Shown piece by piece: positions 9,278 through 17,621 of a stretch of 64,000 bases of DNA; the stretch's first letter is position 1, and every line of letters starts with the position of its first letter. The notes under the pieces were generated by a model. It saw only the letters and a program-made list of their open reading frames with translations, did no database searches and was not told the origin of the DNA. Origin of the DNA: CAZNOG01 sp964574635 (GTDB taxonomy: Bacteria > Bacteroidota > Bacteroidia > Flavobacteriales_D > Cryomorphaceae); assembly GCA_964574635.1 (NCBI GenBank), contig CAZNOG010000002.1:124001-188000 (forward strand), in the 5' to 3' direction. The position numbers and the translations under genes were made by a program.

Positions 9278-11125
9278 TCAATTGACGCGCTTGGTTTCGT
9301 AGTCGTCGTATTCGATGATGTAAACGGCCTTGTTCTCATACTCCTTTCCGCTCATCGATCTTCCGAAGCGAAAATTTCCCGACACGCCGTGTCTTTCCAT
9401 GGACTCGAATTTCTCGGGAAAATCCAAACCTTCTTTCAGCAGCGCTTCCCCGAAAAACATCATCAAGTCGAAAGCCACAAACCCGTAGTCATAGTACGAA
9501 GGTTCGGTGAGGTACTTCGCCCGGTATTTTTCCAAGAAACGAATCACGTTCTCGTCGCGGTAATCCACGAATCGGGGCACCACCAACCGAAGTTTGAATC
9601 GGTTCTTGTACGCCGCCTCGATGTTGTCGTAATTCACCCATTCGTTGAGACCGTACACTTGAATATCGTATTTCCTTTCGTCGAGCAGGGACAAGCGAGT
9701 CAAAAAATTGCTCACGAAAGCCAAATCGCCCGAGGGTACGACGATGACGTTTTTCACGTCTTCCCTCATGTACGATTCCAGTGCCTCTTGATCAAAGCTT
9801 CCTTTATCGGCGCCGCCGCCGAACAAGTTGAGACTGCGCAGGGAATCGGCGTGTACATTCCGGAAACTCGACATGGCCAAGTTGTAGTACTTTTTGAAAT
9901 CCCGCCTTTCGGGCCAATCTTTTTCCAAGGTGCTGTTGACCATCAGCACGTTGTCTTCGGGGTGTTGGATGGCCACGAAATTCGCCAAATACCGCATCAG
10001 CGTTTGGTCCGAAGCCTGCGCCCTCATCAGATAGGGGTTGTCCTCGAATATTTCGTTGGCGAATGAATTGGGCGACACCAAATAGTACGTTCCGCGGCGG
10101 GAAGCCTCGCTCACCACCGCAAACGTCGATTTGTGCAAAGGACCGAAGACGATGTGCATGCGGTCCATTTCCGGCCTGCGCACGACGTCCCGGGCTTTCA
10201 CCAGGTCATCGCCCACGTCGTACACGTGCACTTCGGCGTTCAGTCCCATTTTTCTCAGGGAATCCAGCGCCATCATGGTTCCCCGGTAGTATTCCAAGGC
10301 GATTTCCGAAAGGATGTACAAATCCCTTCCCGACGCCAGGGTGCGCTCCAGAGAGTCGTTGTACTCGAGTTCGAAGGGCAGCATCAGCGCCATGTGCACG
10401 GTTTCGGGGTGGCCATGAGGCAAGTCGGGGTAGTCGTCGCCCGAAATTTCGGAGTCTTTTTCCCTGTTGGCCAGAAAGGATTCGCTGTACTTGGGAATGA
10501 CGATGTATCTCCCCGTTTGCAGCCCTTCCGGCAAGCCGTCGTTGGCGCGGCGGAGGGAGTCTTGGGAAATGCCGTATTGCTTCGAGAGGGCGTAGAGGGT
10601 TTCCCCCTGCTGCACGCGATGCACGATGAAAGTGTCGTTAACCGCAGGCTCGAGCAGAGTTTCTTCCACACCGCGGCTCATGTCGCCCGGTATGCGCAGC
10701 GTGTCGCCGGTGGCCAGTTGGTCCACCTTGTCAGGATTGAGGTTCATCAAATCCGACAGTTCCACCCCGTACCGGCGGGAGATCGAGAAGAGGGTTTCCT
10801 TTCTCTGCACTTCGTGGAGAATGTATTCCCCCTCAACCGCCACGTTGACCTTTCTCGCTTCTCTTCGGTCTACCGCCCCCGTGGGAATGAGCAATTCCTG
10901 CCCTACCTGCAAACCTTCGGCGGCCTTTGGATTGGCGCGAAGGATGGCGTCGGCGTCGACGGAAAACATACGCGATATGGCGTAGATGGTGTTGCCCGGC
11001 TCGACGAAATACACGAAGTACTCTTTGCCGTCTACCGTTCGCTTGGGAAAGTTCTGCGCCGTGGCGCACCCGTGCAGGAGCATCAGGGGCAGCAGGAGGA
11101 AAACGAATATGAAGCGACTTCTCAT
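9278..11125 (-). CDS. Lipoprotein with three LysM domains fused to a periplasmic-binding-protein-like domain
   Basis: 615-residue protein with a lipoprotein signal (LMLLHGC). Three LysM repeats follow, each with the pattern V-x-x-x-(E/N)-T-(I/L)-x-(A/S)-(I/L)-S and ending in (L/I)-x-IP, at roughly residues 35-80, 105-150 and 175-220. LysM domains bind peptidoglycan. The last 380 or so residues resemble type I periplasmic ligand-binding folds (amino-acid receptor or LpoA-like), with HMALMLPFELEYNDS, VFGPLHKSTFAVVSEA and YDYGFVAFDLMMFFGEAL. The start at 11125 overlaps the guaA stop as ATGA, implying translational coupling; an ATG at 11131 is the alternative. The precise function is unknown; a cell-wall-anchored sensor or cofactor is an inference. 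Confidence 0.85.
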   Translation of the reverse strand: MRSRFIFVFLLLPLMLLHGCATAQNFPKRTVDGKEYFVYFVEPGNTIYAISRMFSVDADAILRANPKAAEGLQVGQELLIPTGAVDRREARKVNVAVEGEYILHEVQRKETLFSISRRYGVELSDLMNLNPDKVDQLATGDTLRIPGDMSRGVEETLLEPAVNDTFIVHRVQQGETLYALSKQYGISQDSLRRANDGLPEGLQTGRYIVIPKYSESFLANREKDSEISGDDYPDLPHGHPETVHMALMLPFELEYNDSLERTLASGRDLYILSEIALEYYRGTMMALDSLRKMGLNAEVHVYDVGDDLVKARDVVRRPEMDRMHIVFGPLHKSTFAVVSEASRRGTYYLVSPNSFANEIFEDNPYLMRAQASDQTLMRYLANFVAIQHPEDNVLMVNSTLEKDWPERRDFKKYYNLAMSSFRNVHADSLRSLNLFGGGADKGSFDQEALESYMREDVKNVIVVPSGDLAFVSNFLTRLSLLDERKYDIQVYGLNEWVNYDNIEAAYKNRFKLRLVVPRFVDYRDENVIRFLEKYRAKYLTEPSYYDYGFVAFDLMMFFGEALLKEGLDFPEKFESMERHGVSGNFRFGRSMSGKEYENKAVYIIEYDDYETKRVN

Positions 11126-12654
11126 TCCCATTCGATGGTTGCGGGTGGCTTGGAGCTGATGTCGTACACCACCCTGTTCACCCCTTTCACGCGGTTGATG
11201 ATCTCGTTGGATATTTTGGCAAGCAAGGTGTACGGCAAGTGGCACCAATCGGCCGTCATGCCGTCGGTGGAAGTGACCGCTCGAAGGGCCACCACGTTTT
11301 CGTACGTGCGCTCATCACCCATTACGCCTACGCTTTGCACAGGCAACAAAACGGCACCGGCCTGCCACACATTGTCGTATTCGCCCGATTCCTTCAAATT
11401 CTCTATAAAAAGGTGGTCCACTTCCTGAAGTACCCGGACTTTCTCCGGCGTCACCTCACCCAGGATTCGGATCGCCAAGCCGGGGCCGGGAAAAGGATGG
11501 CGACCGGCGATGGCCGCGTTGAGTCCCAGCTCCTTCCCCACTCTTCTCACCTCGTCTTTAAACAAGGTTTTCAGCGGTTCCACCACTTTGAGGTTCATGT
11601 GCTCGGGCAGCCCACCTACGTTGTGGTGGCTCTTGATCACCGCCGAGGGGCCGTTCACGCTCACCGATTCGATCACGTCGGGATATATCGTGCCTTGCGC
11701 TAACCACTTTACGTCTTGCACTTCGTGCGCGGCCTCATCAAAGACCTCGACGAACACCCGACCGATGGTTTTTCGCTTTTCTTCCGGGTCGGTGATTCCG
11801 GCCAGTTGGGAGTAAAACCTGTCTTTGGCGTCCACGCCCCGCACATTCAAACCCATGTCTTCGTAGCCGTGCAAAACCGTTTCGTACTCGTTTTTGCGGA
11901 GGAGTCCGTTGTCTACGAAAATGCAAAACAACCTGTCGCCGATGGCTTCTTTAAGCAGCAAGGCCGCTACGGAAGAATCCACTCCTCCGCTCAGGCCCAG
12001 AATCACGCGGTCGTCGCCCAGTTGCTCCTTCAGATTCGCTACGGTCGATTCCACGAAGTGCAGGGGCGTCCATTCGGGTTTTACGCCGCACACGCCCACC
12101 ACGAAGTTTTCCAAAACCTTCGACCCGTCGGTGCTGTGGTAGACTTCGGGGTGAAATTGAATGCCGAAGGTGCGTCCGTCGCCGTATTCGAAAGCGGCCA
12201 CCTCCACGTCGTGGGTAGACGCCACCACTCGCGCATCGCCGGGTATCCGGTGGATGGTATCGCCGTGCGACATCCACACTTGCGATCCGGCCATGATGCC
12301 TTTGAACAACGGACTGGATTCATCCACTTCCTTGAGGATGGCGCGGCCGTACTCGCGGCGATCTCCGGGCATCACTTGTCCTTGTCCGTTCGAACCCGCC
12401 ATGTATTGCGCCCCGTAGCAAATGCCCAGCACGGGCCAGCGCTTGCGAAGACCTTCCAAATCGAAAGTCGGCGCCTCGGGGTCGTGAACCGAAAATGGAC
12501 TCCCCGAAAGGATCACCCCTTTGATGCCCTTGACGTCTTCCGGAAACCGATGATACGGATGGATTTCGCAATAAACGTTCAACTCCCTAACCCGACGAGC
12601 GATAAGTTGGGTGTACTGGGAGCCGAAATCCAGAATGATAATGGTGTCGTGCAT
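11122..12654 (-). CDS. guaA: GMP synthase (glutamine-hydrolysing)
   Basis: 510-residue enzyme that aminates XMP to GMP using glutamine and ATP, the last step of GMP synthesis. The N-terminal class I glutamine amidotransferase has the nucleophile in GICYGAQ (Cys79) and the catalytic His168 and Glu170 in QFHPE. The ATP pyrophosphatase P-loop is SGGVDSS at about 222-228. The dimerisation domain ends with the conserved KPPATIEWE. The ATG at 12654 begins directly with the conserved MHDTIIILDFGSQ and is only 5 nt after a perfect TATCTTTG promoter box, so the mRNA may be nearly leaderless. First gene of a probable operon with the LysM protein and perhaps hemF. Confidence 0.98.
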   Translation of the reverse strand: MHDTIIILDFGSQYTQLIARRVRELNVYCEIHPYHRFPEDVKGIKGVILSGSPFSVHDPEAPTFDLEGLRKRWPVLGICYGAQYMAGSNGQGQVMPGDRREYGRAILKEVDESSPLFKGIMAGSQVWMSHGDTIHRIPGDARVVASTHDVEVAAFEYGDGRTFGIQFHPEVYHSTDGSKVLENFVVGVCGVKPEWTPLHFVESTVANLKEQLGDDRVILGLSGGVDSSVAALLLKEAIGDRLFCIFVDNGLLRKNEYETVLHGYEDMGLNVRGVDAKDRFYSQLAGITDPEEKRKTIGRVFVEVFDEAAHEVQDVKWLAQGTIYPDVIESVSVNGPSAVIKSHHNVGGLPEHMNLKVVEPLKTLFKDEVRRVGKELGLNAAIAGRHPFPGPGLAIRILGEVTPEKVRVLQEVDHLFIENLKESGEYDNVWQAGAVLLPVQSVGVMGDERTYENVVALRAVTSTDGMTADWCHLPYTLLAKISNEIINRVKGVNRVVYDISSKPPATIEWE

Positions 12655-12659
12655 GGGCG

Positions 12660-12667
12660 CAAAGATA
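12660..12667 (-). promoter_or_regulatory. Bacteroidota -7 promoter box for guaA
   Basis: Read on the minus strand the sequence is TATCTTTG, a perfect match to the TAnnTTTG box of Bacteroidota sigma-A promoters. Its last base is 5 nt before the guaA ATG, so transcription would start at or next to the start codon. Confidence 0.6.
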
Positions 12668-12838
12668 GTACGACTTGCCGATAGACGAACGCCGCCCCAA
12701 CCCGATTTCCCCACGATATATTCACATTTTACGGTAGGTATCGTTTTCAGGGTGCGTCCCGCCTCCGCTTAGGGACAAATCGCGAGGCCTCGTACATGCA
12801 TAGCCCATGATGGAAAATCAGAATATCGTATGTGGGGC

Positions 12839-12976
12839 GGGTCGGTCTTTTTGCTCTATCTCACCGCCTCTTCGCGGCGGGGTGCAATAGTCTGCACGAG
12901 CTCTCGCTGTCGCTGTGCAGCCCCGGCACTCCGCATCGCGAAGAAACGGTGAGGATGTCGCAAACGCCCTCGCACG
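12839..12976 (+). repeat. Structured intergenic repeat, copy E1
   Basis: Begins with the edge GGGTCGGTC...GCTCTATC and ends with GAGGATGTCGCAAACGCCCT. Just inside the edges, CTCACCG (12860-12866) pairs with CGGTGAG (12947-12953), and CTTCGCG (12870-12876) pairs with CGCGAAG (12937-12943), flanking a 3x3 internal loop. A further hairpin (GGGGTGCA with TGCAGCCCC) sits in the centre. Edges match copies at 13035, 28039 and 54400, while the stems differ in sequence but stay complementary. No open reading frame of note. Function unknown; similar hairpin elements occur between genes in other Bacteroidota, from memory. Confidence 0.7.
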
Positions 12977-13034
12977 ATCGAGTTCGAAACCACCGGGGAT
13001 GAAGTTCGTGAACGACTCGGTTTCGCACTGCCCT

Positions 13035-13262
13035 GCGTGAGGACGGACACCGGCATCCTTTCGGTTTCTCCTATCGCGTGGGATCAACCGCCGGGACAAA
13101 ATTCCATCCATCGCATGGGGATGACATGGGTTGTCGGGAAAAGAAACCGAAAGATACAGGTGGTAGGCCGACCCCGGGCGCGAGAGACCGACGAGAGGCA
13201 AAGAACGAGGTCGGGATGAAAACGGATGGACGAGGCGGAAATACCCCGAGGGGGCACGCCCA
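13035..13262 (-). repeat. Structured intergenic repeat, copy E2 (inverted relative to E1)
   Basis: Read on the minus strand it has the 5' part GGGCGTGCCC, the edge GGGTCGGCC...CTGTATC, and the 3' edge AAAGGATGCCGGTGTCCGTC. CTTTCGGTTTCT at 13058-13069 pairs perfectly with AGAAACCGAAAG at 13142-13153. It points towards E1, so the two 3' ends face each other across about 60 bases. With E1 it accounts for most of the gap between guaA and the next gene; nothing coding is seen there. Confidence 0.65.
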
Positions 13263-13403
13263 ACGCCTTCGTACAACCGCCGATTTCCGCGGTGAATGCA
13301 TTGAATTCGATAAAATTGGGCGAATCGCTTTTCATGTTCTATATTTCGGGTGAAATTCGTTGATTTGCCCGGTTAAATTTTGCCGACACCATTACTCAAG
13401 CCC

Positions 13404-13757
13404 ATGAACAAAGACAATAAACCCCGGACCGTAACGAGCTTTGACAAGATATCGCAAGAGCTGCAGGAACAGATCAAGCTGACCTACCCGTTTGGGTTCA
13501 GCGACGAGCTCATACAATTTGCCAACAAGGACGGAGAATTGGTGAGTGCTCTGCGTTTTGAAACCGACGAGAAGATTTACCTGATCAAAATGACGCGAAC
13601 CAAAGCGGAGCAATTGATCGAGGAAGACGAGGACTACGACGACGACGGCGTATTGCGTCCCGAGGTGAAGGAAGACTACGAAGATCGGTACGCGGATCTC
13701 GACTACATGCCCGACTCGGAAGCGGACGATGACGACGCGGATGACGACGAAGACTGA
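13404..13757 (+). CDS. Small acidic conserved hypothetical protein
   Basis: 117 residues with no catalytic motif I recognise. The N-terminal half (ISQELQEQIKLTYPFGFSDEL, key part LTYPFGFSDELI) and FETDEKIYLIKM resemble a small protein family widespread in Bacteroidota that is sometimes mislabelled as a DNA primase. The C-terminal 50 residues are dominated by Asp and Glu and end in an Asp/Glu run. The ATG at 13404 starts a well-formed protein; an upstream alternative start adds eight non-conserved residues. Preceded by a near-consensus promoter box (TATATTTC around 13340). Role unknown. Confidence 0.75.
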   Translation: MNKDNKPRTVTSFDKISQELQEQIKLTYPFGFSDELIQFANKDGELVSALRFETDEKIYLIKMTRTKAEQLIEEDEDYDDDGVLRPEVKEDYEDRYADLDYMPDSEADDDDADDDED

Positions 13758-13897
13758 GTGTGCGGCAATGCGGGGAGGCCACTTATGGGCGCCCCGGCGG
13801 AACAGTTTCGGGTGGAGCGCTGTTTTGGGAAAGTGAATCAAGTGCATCGCCCAACTTTTATGATATCGTCACACGGAAGGAAAATTGGATGTAACCC

Positions 13898-14383
13898 ATG
13901 AGCACACCTACCCACACCACGGATGAAAATACCGACGCCCGTCCGCCATTGGGCGAAGAAAAACCTTCCCGTACCGGCAAGGTGAAATCGGCCTTCAAGC
14001 GATTTATACGCAACCTCTTTCTGATCATTTTGATCGTGGGTGTGGGCGCGTTGATCTTTTTGCACGTAGGCACCTACAGTACGGGACAACGCGCGGGATC
14101 CATTCTGGAAATCAACAAACGCGGCGCCCTTTTTAAAACCTACGAAGGCCGCATGAAGGTGATGAACCCCCGCATGGGCAACGGGCTGCCGGAAGACACC
14201 CATTTCAATTTCAGCGTGCGCAAGGGCGACACCCTGCTGATTCGGCAACTGGAAAACGCGAGTATTCAGGGAGAGAACGTGCAGCTCAGATTCGAAGAGA
14301 AATACGTGGCGTTTCCATGGCGTGGGGAGACGAAGTTTTTCGCCACCGAGGTGAAACCGTTGGACGTGGACGAAGGGCGATAA
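13898..14383 (+). CDS. Conserved hypothetical single-pass membrane protein
   Basis: 161 residues: a hydrophilic N-terminus of about 45 residues, one clear transmembrane helix at about 48-66 (FLIILIVGVGALIFLHVGTY) and a soluble extracytoplasmic domain. Motifs include QRAGSILEINKRG, FKTYEG and FNFSV. This pattern matches a Bacteroidota family that is often annotated wrongly as 6-phosphogluconate dehydrogenase; no dehydrogenase motif is present. It lies between a small acidic protein and a PLP-enzyme gene on the same strand. Function unknown. Confidence 0.75.
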   Translation: MSTPTHTTDENTDARPPLGEEKPSRTGKVKSAFKRFIRNLFLIILIVGVGALIFLHVGTYSTGQRAGSILEINKRGALFKTYEGRMKVMNPRMGNGLPEDTHFNFSVRKGDTLLIRQLENASIQGENVQLRFEEKYVAFPWRGETKFFATEVKPLDVDEGR

Positions 14384-14445
14384 AAATCCGCTTTTCACCC
14401 TACGTCCGCACGTCTCGGGCCCGCTGTCTACCGTGGCGAATTCCG

Positions 14446-14453
14446 TATCTTTG
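14446..14453 (+). promoter_or_regulatory. -7 promoter box upstream of the PLP lyase gene
   Basis: TATCTTTG matches the TAnnTTTG consensus and ends 18 nt before the ATG at 14472. A second, weaker box (GATATTTG) ends 4 nt before the same ATG. Confidence 0.55.
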
Positions 14454-14471
14454 GCAAAAGATATTTGCGCC

Positions 14472-15752
14472 ATGAAAAAATTCCATCCGGAGAGTTTGAT
14501 GATGTCGTACGGTTACCACCCCGAGTGGTCGGAAGGTGCCATCAAATCTCCTATATTCCAAACAAGTACATTTCAATTTTCCTCGGCGGCCGAAGGAAAG
14601 CGCTTTTTTGAAGTGGCTTATGGCCACCGCGCGTTGGACCCGACGGAAAAGATGGGTTTGATATACAGCCGGATCAACAATCCGGACATCGAAATTTTGG
14701 AAAGTCGCCTGCGCCTCTGGGACGACGCCGAAGATTCGGCGGTGTTCGAAAGCGGAATGTCGGCCATCACCACCGTGATGCTGGAATTCTTGAAACCGGG
14801 AGATTTGCTGCTGTGCAGCTCACCGGTGTACGGTGGTACGGATCACTTCACCAAACACGTGCTCGACAAATTCGGTGTGGACTTGATCGAATTTTCCGCA
14901 CACGACAGCGTGGAAGACATCCGCGCCCGCGTGGAATCTACGGGCAAAGCCGACCGTTTGGCCATGGTGTACGTGGAAACGCCGGCCAACCCCACCAACG
15001 CCATGATCGATTTGGAAGAGATCAGCGCCTTCGCACATTCGTACAACACCGACGAAAAGCGCGTGATCGTGGCCGTGGACAATACGTATATGGGTCCGCT
15101 GTGGCAGCACCCTCTCAAGCACGGTTCGGATTTGGTGATCTATTCGGCCACGAAGTACATCGGCGGGCACAGCGACCTGATCGCCGGCGCCGTATCCGGG
15201 TCTAGCGAACTCATCGGGCGCGTGAAGGTGCTGCGCACCTTTTTGGGAAACACAGCCGGCCCCTGGACCGGTTGGTTGCTGATGCGCAGCTTGGAAACCC
15301 TGAAAGTGCGCATGACCCAACAGGGGGAAAACGCCGAAAAACTCGCCGCTTTCCTCGAATCACACCCCATGGTGGAAACGGTGTACTACCCCGGCATACT
15401 GCGCAAAACGGACCCGAGAATCGACGACATCATGAGGCGGCAGTGTCTGAGCAACGGCGCCATGATTTCTTTCGACGTGGTGGGCGGCGAAGAAGAAGCC
15501 TTCGCCTTCCTCGACAACCTGAAGCTGATCAAACTCGCCGTGAGCTTGGGAAGCACCGAATCGTTGGCGCAGCACCCCGCCACGATGACCCACGTGGATG
15601 TTTCGCCCGAAACGCGCAAGCAAATGAACATCACGGAAAAACTCATTCGCCTGTCGGTGGGCATCGAGCACATCGACGACCTCATCGCCGATGTTTCCGG
15701 CGCCCTCGACGCCATCAAGTCGAGCCGAAACAGCGAAGCGGCGGTTTTGTGA
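14472..15752 (+). CDS. Cys/Met-metabolism PLP-dependent enzyme (methionine gamma-lyase / cystathionine gamma-synthase family)
   Basis: 426-residue fold-type I PLP enzyme of sulfur amino-acid metabolism. Family features are YSRINNPDIEILESRL, SGMSAITTVML, PVYGGTDHF with the stacking Tyr near 120, ETPANPTN, AVDNTY, and the Schiff-base lysine in YSATKYIGGHSD (about Lys228). The C-terminus has LGSTESLAQHPATMTH and RLSVGIEHIDDLIAD, both typical. Members include methionine gamma-lyase, cystathionine gamma-synthase and cystathionine gamma-lyase, and the sequence alone does not settle which reaction is catalysed; a 20-residue insertion before the YSR motif resembles a subgroup of unknown specificity. 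Transcribed from its own promoter. Confidence 0.92.
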   Translation: MKKFHPESLMMSYGYHPEWSEGAIKSPIFQTSTFQFSSAAEGKRFFEVAYGHRALDPTEKMGLIYSRINNPDIEILESRLRLWDDAEDSAVFESGMSAITTVMLEFLKPGDLLLCSSPVYGGTDHFTKHVLDKFGVDLIEFSAHDSVEDIRARVESTGKADRLAMVYVETPANPTNAMIDLEEISAFAHSYNTDEKRVIVAVDNTYMGPLWQHPLKHGSDLVIYSATKYIGGHSDLIAGAVSGSSELIGRVKVLRTFLGNTAGPWTGWLLMRSLETLKVRMTQQGENAEKLAAFLESHPMVETVYYPGILRKTDPRIDDIMRRQCLSNGAMISFDVVGGEEEAFAFLDNLKLIKLAVSLGSTESLAQHPATMTHVDVSPETRKQMNITEKLIRLSVGIEHIDDLIADVSGALDAIKSSRNSEAAVL

Positions 15753-15792
15753 TATAATCGGGGTTTTCCTCGGGTTTTCTTGGTCGGAGCAC

Positions 15793-15800
15793 TATATTTG
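15793..15800 (+). promoter_or_regulatory. -7 promoter box for the T9SS protein gene at 15867
   Basis: TATATTTG is a perfect TAnnTTTG match, giving a predicted 5' leader of roughly 60 nt. Confidence 0.5.
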
Positions 15801-15866
15801 AAAACCGGTTTGTACGGACTTTGGCCGTTAGCCGGCAATTACTCACCTACAACCACAACCTTCGAC

Positions 15867-17504
15867 ATGAGAAAACTTCTACTTTGCTTGGCACTGATCG
15901 CCTATGGCTCCCTGCATGCGCAGTGGAACCAAAACACCGATGAGAACACTTTGGTGGCCATCGGGCAAACTTCGGACATATACGCGGCGACGGCCGGTGA
16001 CGGACACACCTATGTCGTGTTTTGGGAAGAAGTTCCCGAACCGGATTACTACAACCTCCGCTTGCAAATTTTGGGCGCCGAAGGCCAACAGGTGCTCGGC
16101 GAGGACGGAATCGTCCTCAGCCCTTTCATCTCCATGAGCAGCTTTACGACCGTTTCCAGAATCACCACGAGCGACGACGGGAAATTGTTCGTCGGCGTGA
16201 CCGGGAGCGGCGACTACAACGGCTACGTATTCAAAATGGACACCCAAGGGAATCATTTGTGGCCCTCGACGGGGGTCATCATTCCGGGTGCTTTCAGGAT
16301 TACCATCTTGCCCCTCGTTTCGGGTGGAGCCGTCGTGGCATGGAATGAAGACGGCGCCGGCAAGATGCAACTCTACGACGCGGCGGGACAGCCCGTGTGG
16401 CCATCGCCCAAAGCGTTTTCCGATTCCGGGGTGAATGCATCGCCGGAAAACATGTTCGAACTCTCCGAGTCCGAGGGCGGTTTCGTGATGATTTACCACG
16501 AGTACGGTTTCGGTGTGAACTCTACATTGTACGCACAACGATTCGATTCCGACGGGGAGGGAGTTTGGGAAGAGCCCTTGCAATTGAGCGACAAAGCCAC
16601 CTCCTTCGTGAATGAATACAGCTCCTTTCAAGAGGGCGATGTGGTGTACATCGGGTATTCCGCGGCCACCAACTTGCGCTTCGACGCGTTTTTGCAGCGC
16701 ATCAATCCCGACGGTACGTTGCCTTGGGGCCTTAACGGATCGGATTTCGATACCGACGAAGGCTTCTACGAAGGCCACGTGGAAATAGCCATGGAAGAAG
16801 GCTCGGAATACATCTACGCCATTTCAAGCTACAACAACAGCAGTTTCGACAAGTACGGCGAGTACGTCCAAAAATTCGACAAAACGACCGGAGAGCGATT
16901 GTACGGCGACCAGGCCTTGGCCTTGTACGAACCGCAATACGACTACCACGTGCACGTTTCGCCGCTCTACATCGTGGAAGACCATCCCTTCTTTCTATTG
17001 AAAATCGGTGAAGACCTGGGCGTCAACCCCGTCCGGTTGGAAGCCGTCGTACTCAACCCCGACGGAAGTTTCAGCGATGAGGAAAACATTCCCGTGGCGA
17101 CTTTCGAAGCGCACAAAAGCCGCATCACCATGACACCTCTCAACGCGGCTCCCGCAGTGGCGGTGTTCGTCGAGGACAAAGGCGAGGGCAACCGCGCGTA
17201 CGCCCAAGGCATCGACGTGGTCATCACCGGTTTGGAGGATCACCCGGCGATAGCCGATTTGAAGGTGTTTCCGAATCCCACCGTCGATCGCGTGACGTGG
17301 ATGTTTACCGGAATGGAAGGATTCGACGGTACGTTGGAAATTTACGACGTAAACGGAAGAACCATGCACACCGTGAAAGAACGGTATGCCGTAGGATTGA
17401 ACCAAGTCGAAGTCGACATGGCACAATGGCCGGCCGGGGTGTATTTCTACCGCTTGGTCGGCACGGCCGGGGCACCCGTCACCGGAAAACTGATCAAACG
17501 ATAA
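15867..17504 (+). CDS. Secreted protein with C-terminal T9SS type A sorting domain, function unknown
   Basis: 545 residues. A signal peptide (MRKLLLCLALIAYGSLHAQ) supports the ATG at 15867. The central 440 residues have repeated beta-rich stretches with YNLRLQILGAEGQQV-like and RFDSDGEGVW-like segments, suggesting a beta-propeller, but no catalytic motif is visible. The last 80 residues are a type A sorting domain (KVFPNPTVDRVTWMF, LEIYDVNGRTMHTV, GVYFYRLVG, GKLIKR). It should cross the outer membrane through the T9SS and be anchored or released. Role unknown. Confidence 0.88.
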   Translation: MRKLLLCLALIAYGSLHAQWNQNTDENTLVAIGQTSDIYAATAGDGHTYVVFWEEVPEPDYYNLRLQILGAEGQQVLGEDGIVLSPFISMSSFTTVSRITTSDDGKLFVGVTGSGDYNGYVFKMDTQGNHLWPSTGVIIPGAFRITILPLVSGGAVVAWNEDGAGKMQLYDAAGQPVWPSPKAFSDSGVNASPENMFELSESEGGFVMIYHEYGFGVNSTLYAQRFDSDGEGVWEEPLQLSDKATSFVNEYSSFQEGDVVYIGYSAATNLRFDAFLQRINPDGTLPWGLNGSDFDTDEGFYEGHVEIAMEEGSEYIYAISSYNNSSFDKYGEYVQKFDKTTGERLYGDQALALYEPQYDYHVHVSPLYIVEDHPFFLLKIGEDLGVNPVRLEAVVLNPDGSFSDEENIPVATFEAHKSRITMTPLNAAPAVAVFVEDKGEGNRAYAQGIDVVITGLEDHPAIADLKVFPNPTVDRVTWMFTGMEGFDGTLEIYDVNGRTMHTVKERYAVGLNQVEVDMAQWPAGVYFYRLVGTAGAPVTGKLIKR

Positions 17505-17517
17505 GGCAGGGGATTTT

Positions 17518-17556
17518 CGCGGTGGGGATCGGGTCGAAATCCTGCTCCCCACCGCG
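17518..17556 (+). terminator. Strong hairpin between T9SS gene and msrA, possible terminator
   Basis: CGCGGTGGGGA (17518-17528) pairs perfectly with TCCCCACCGCG (17546-17556) around a 17-base loop, with weaker pairing extending outwards. No clear U-run follows, so it may instead be a regulatory or mRNA-stabilising hairpin. Confidence 0.45.
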
Positions 17557-17621
17557 GGAAATTCCAAACAACAATCCGGCGTTTTTTCGGTTTCCATTTT
17601 ACCGCGATAAAGGGGAAAACC

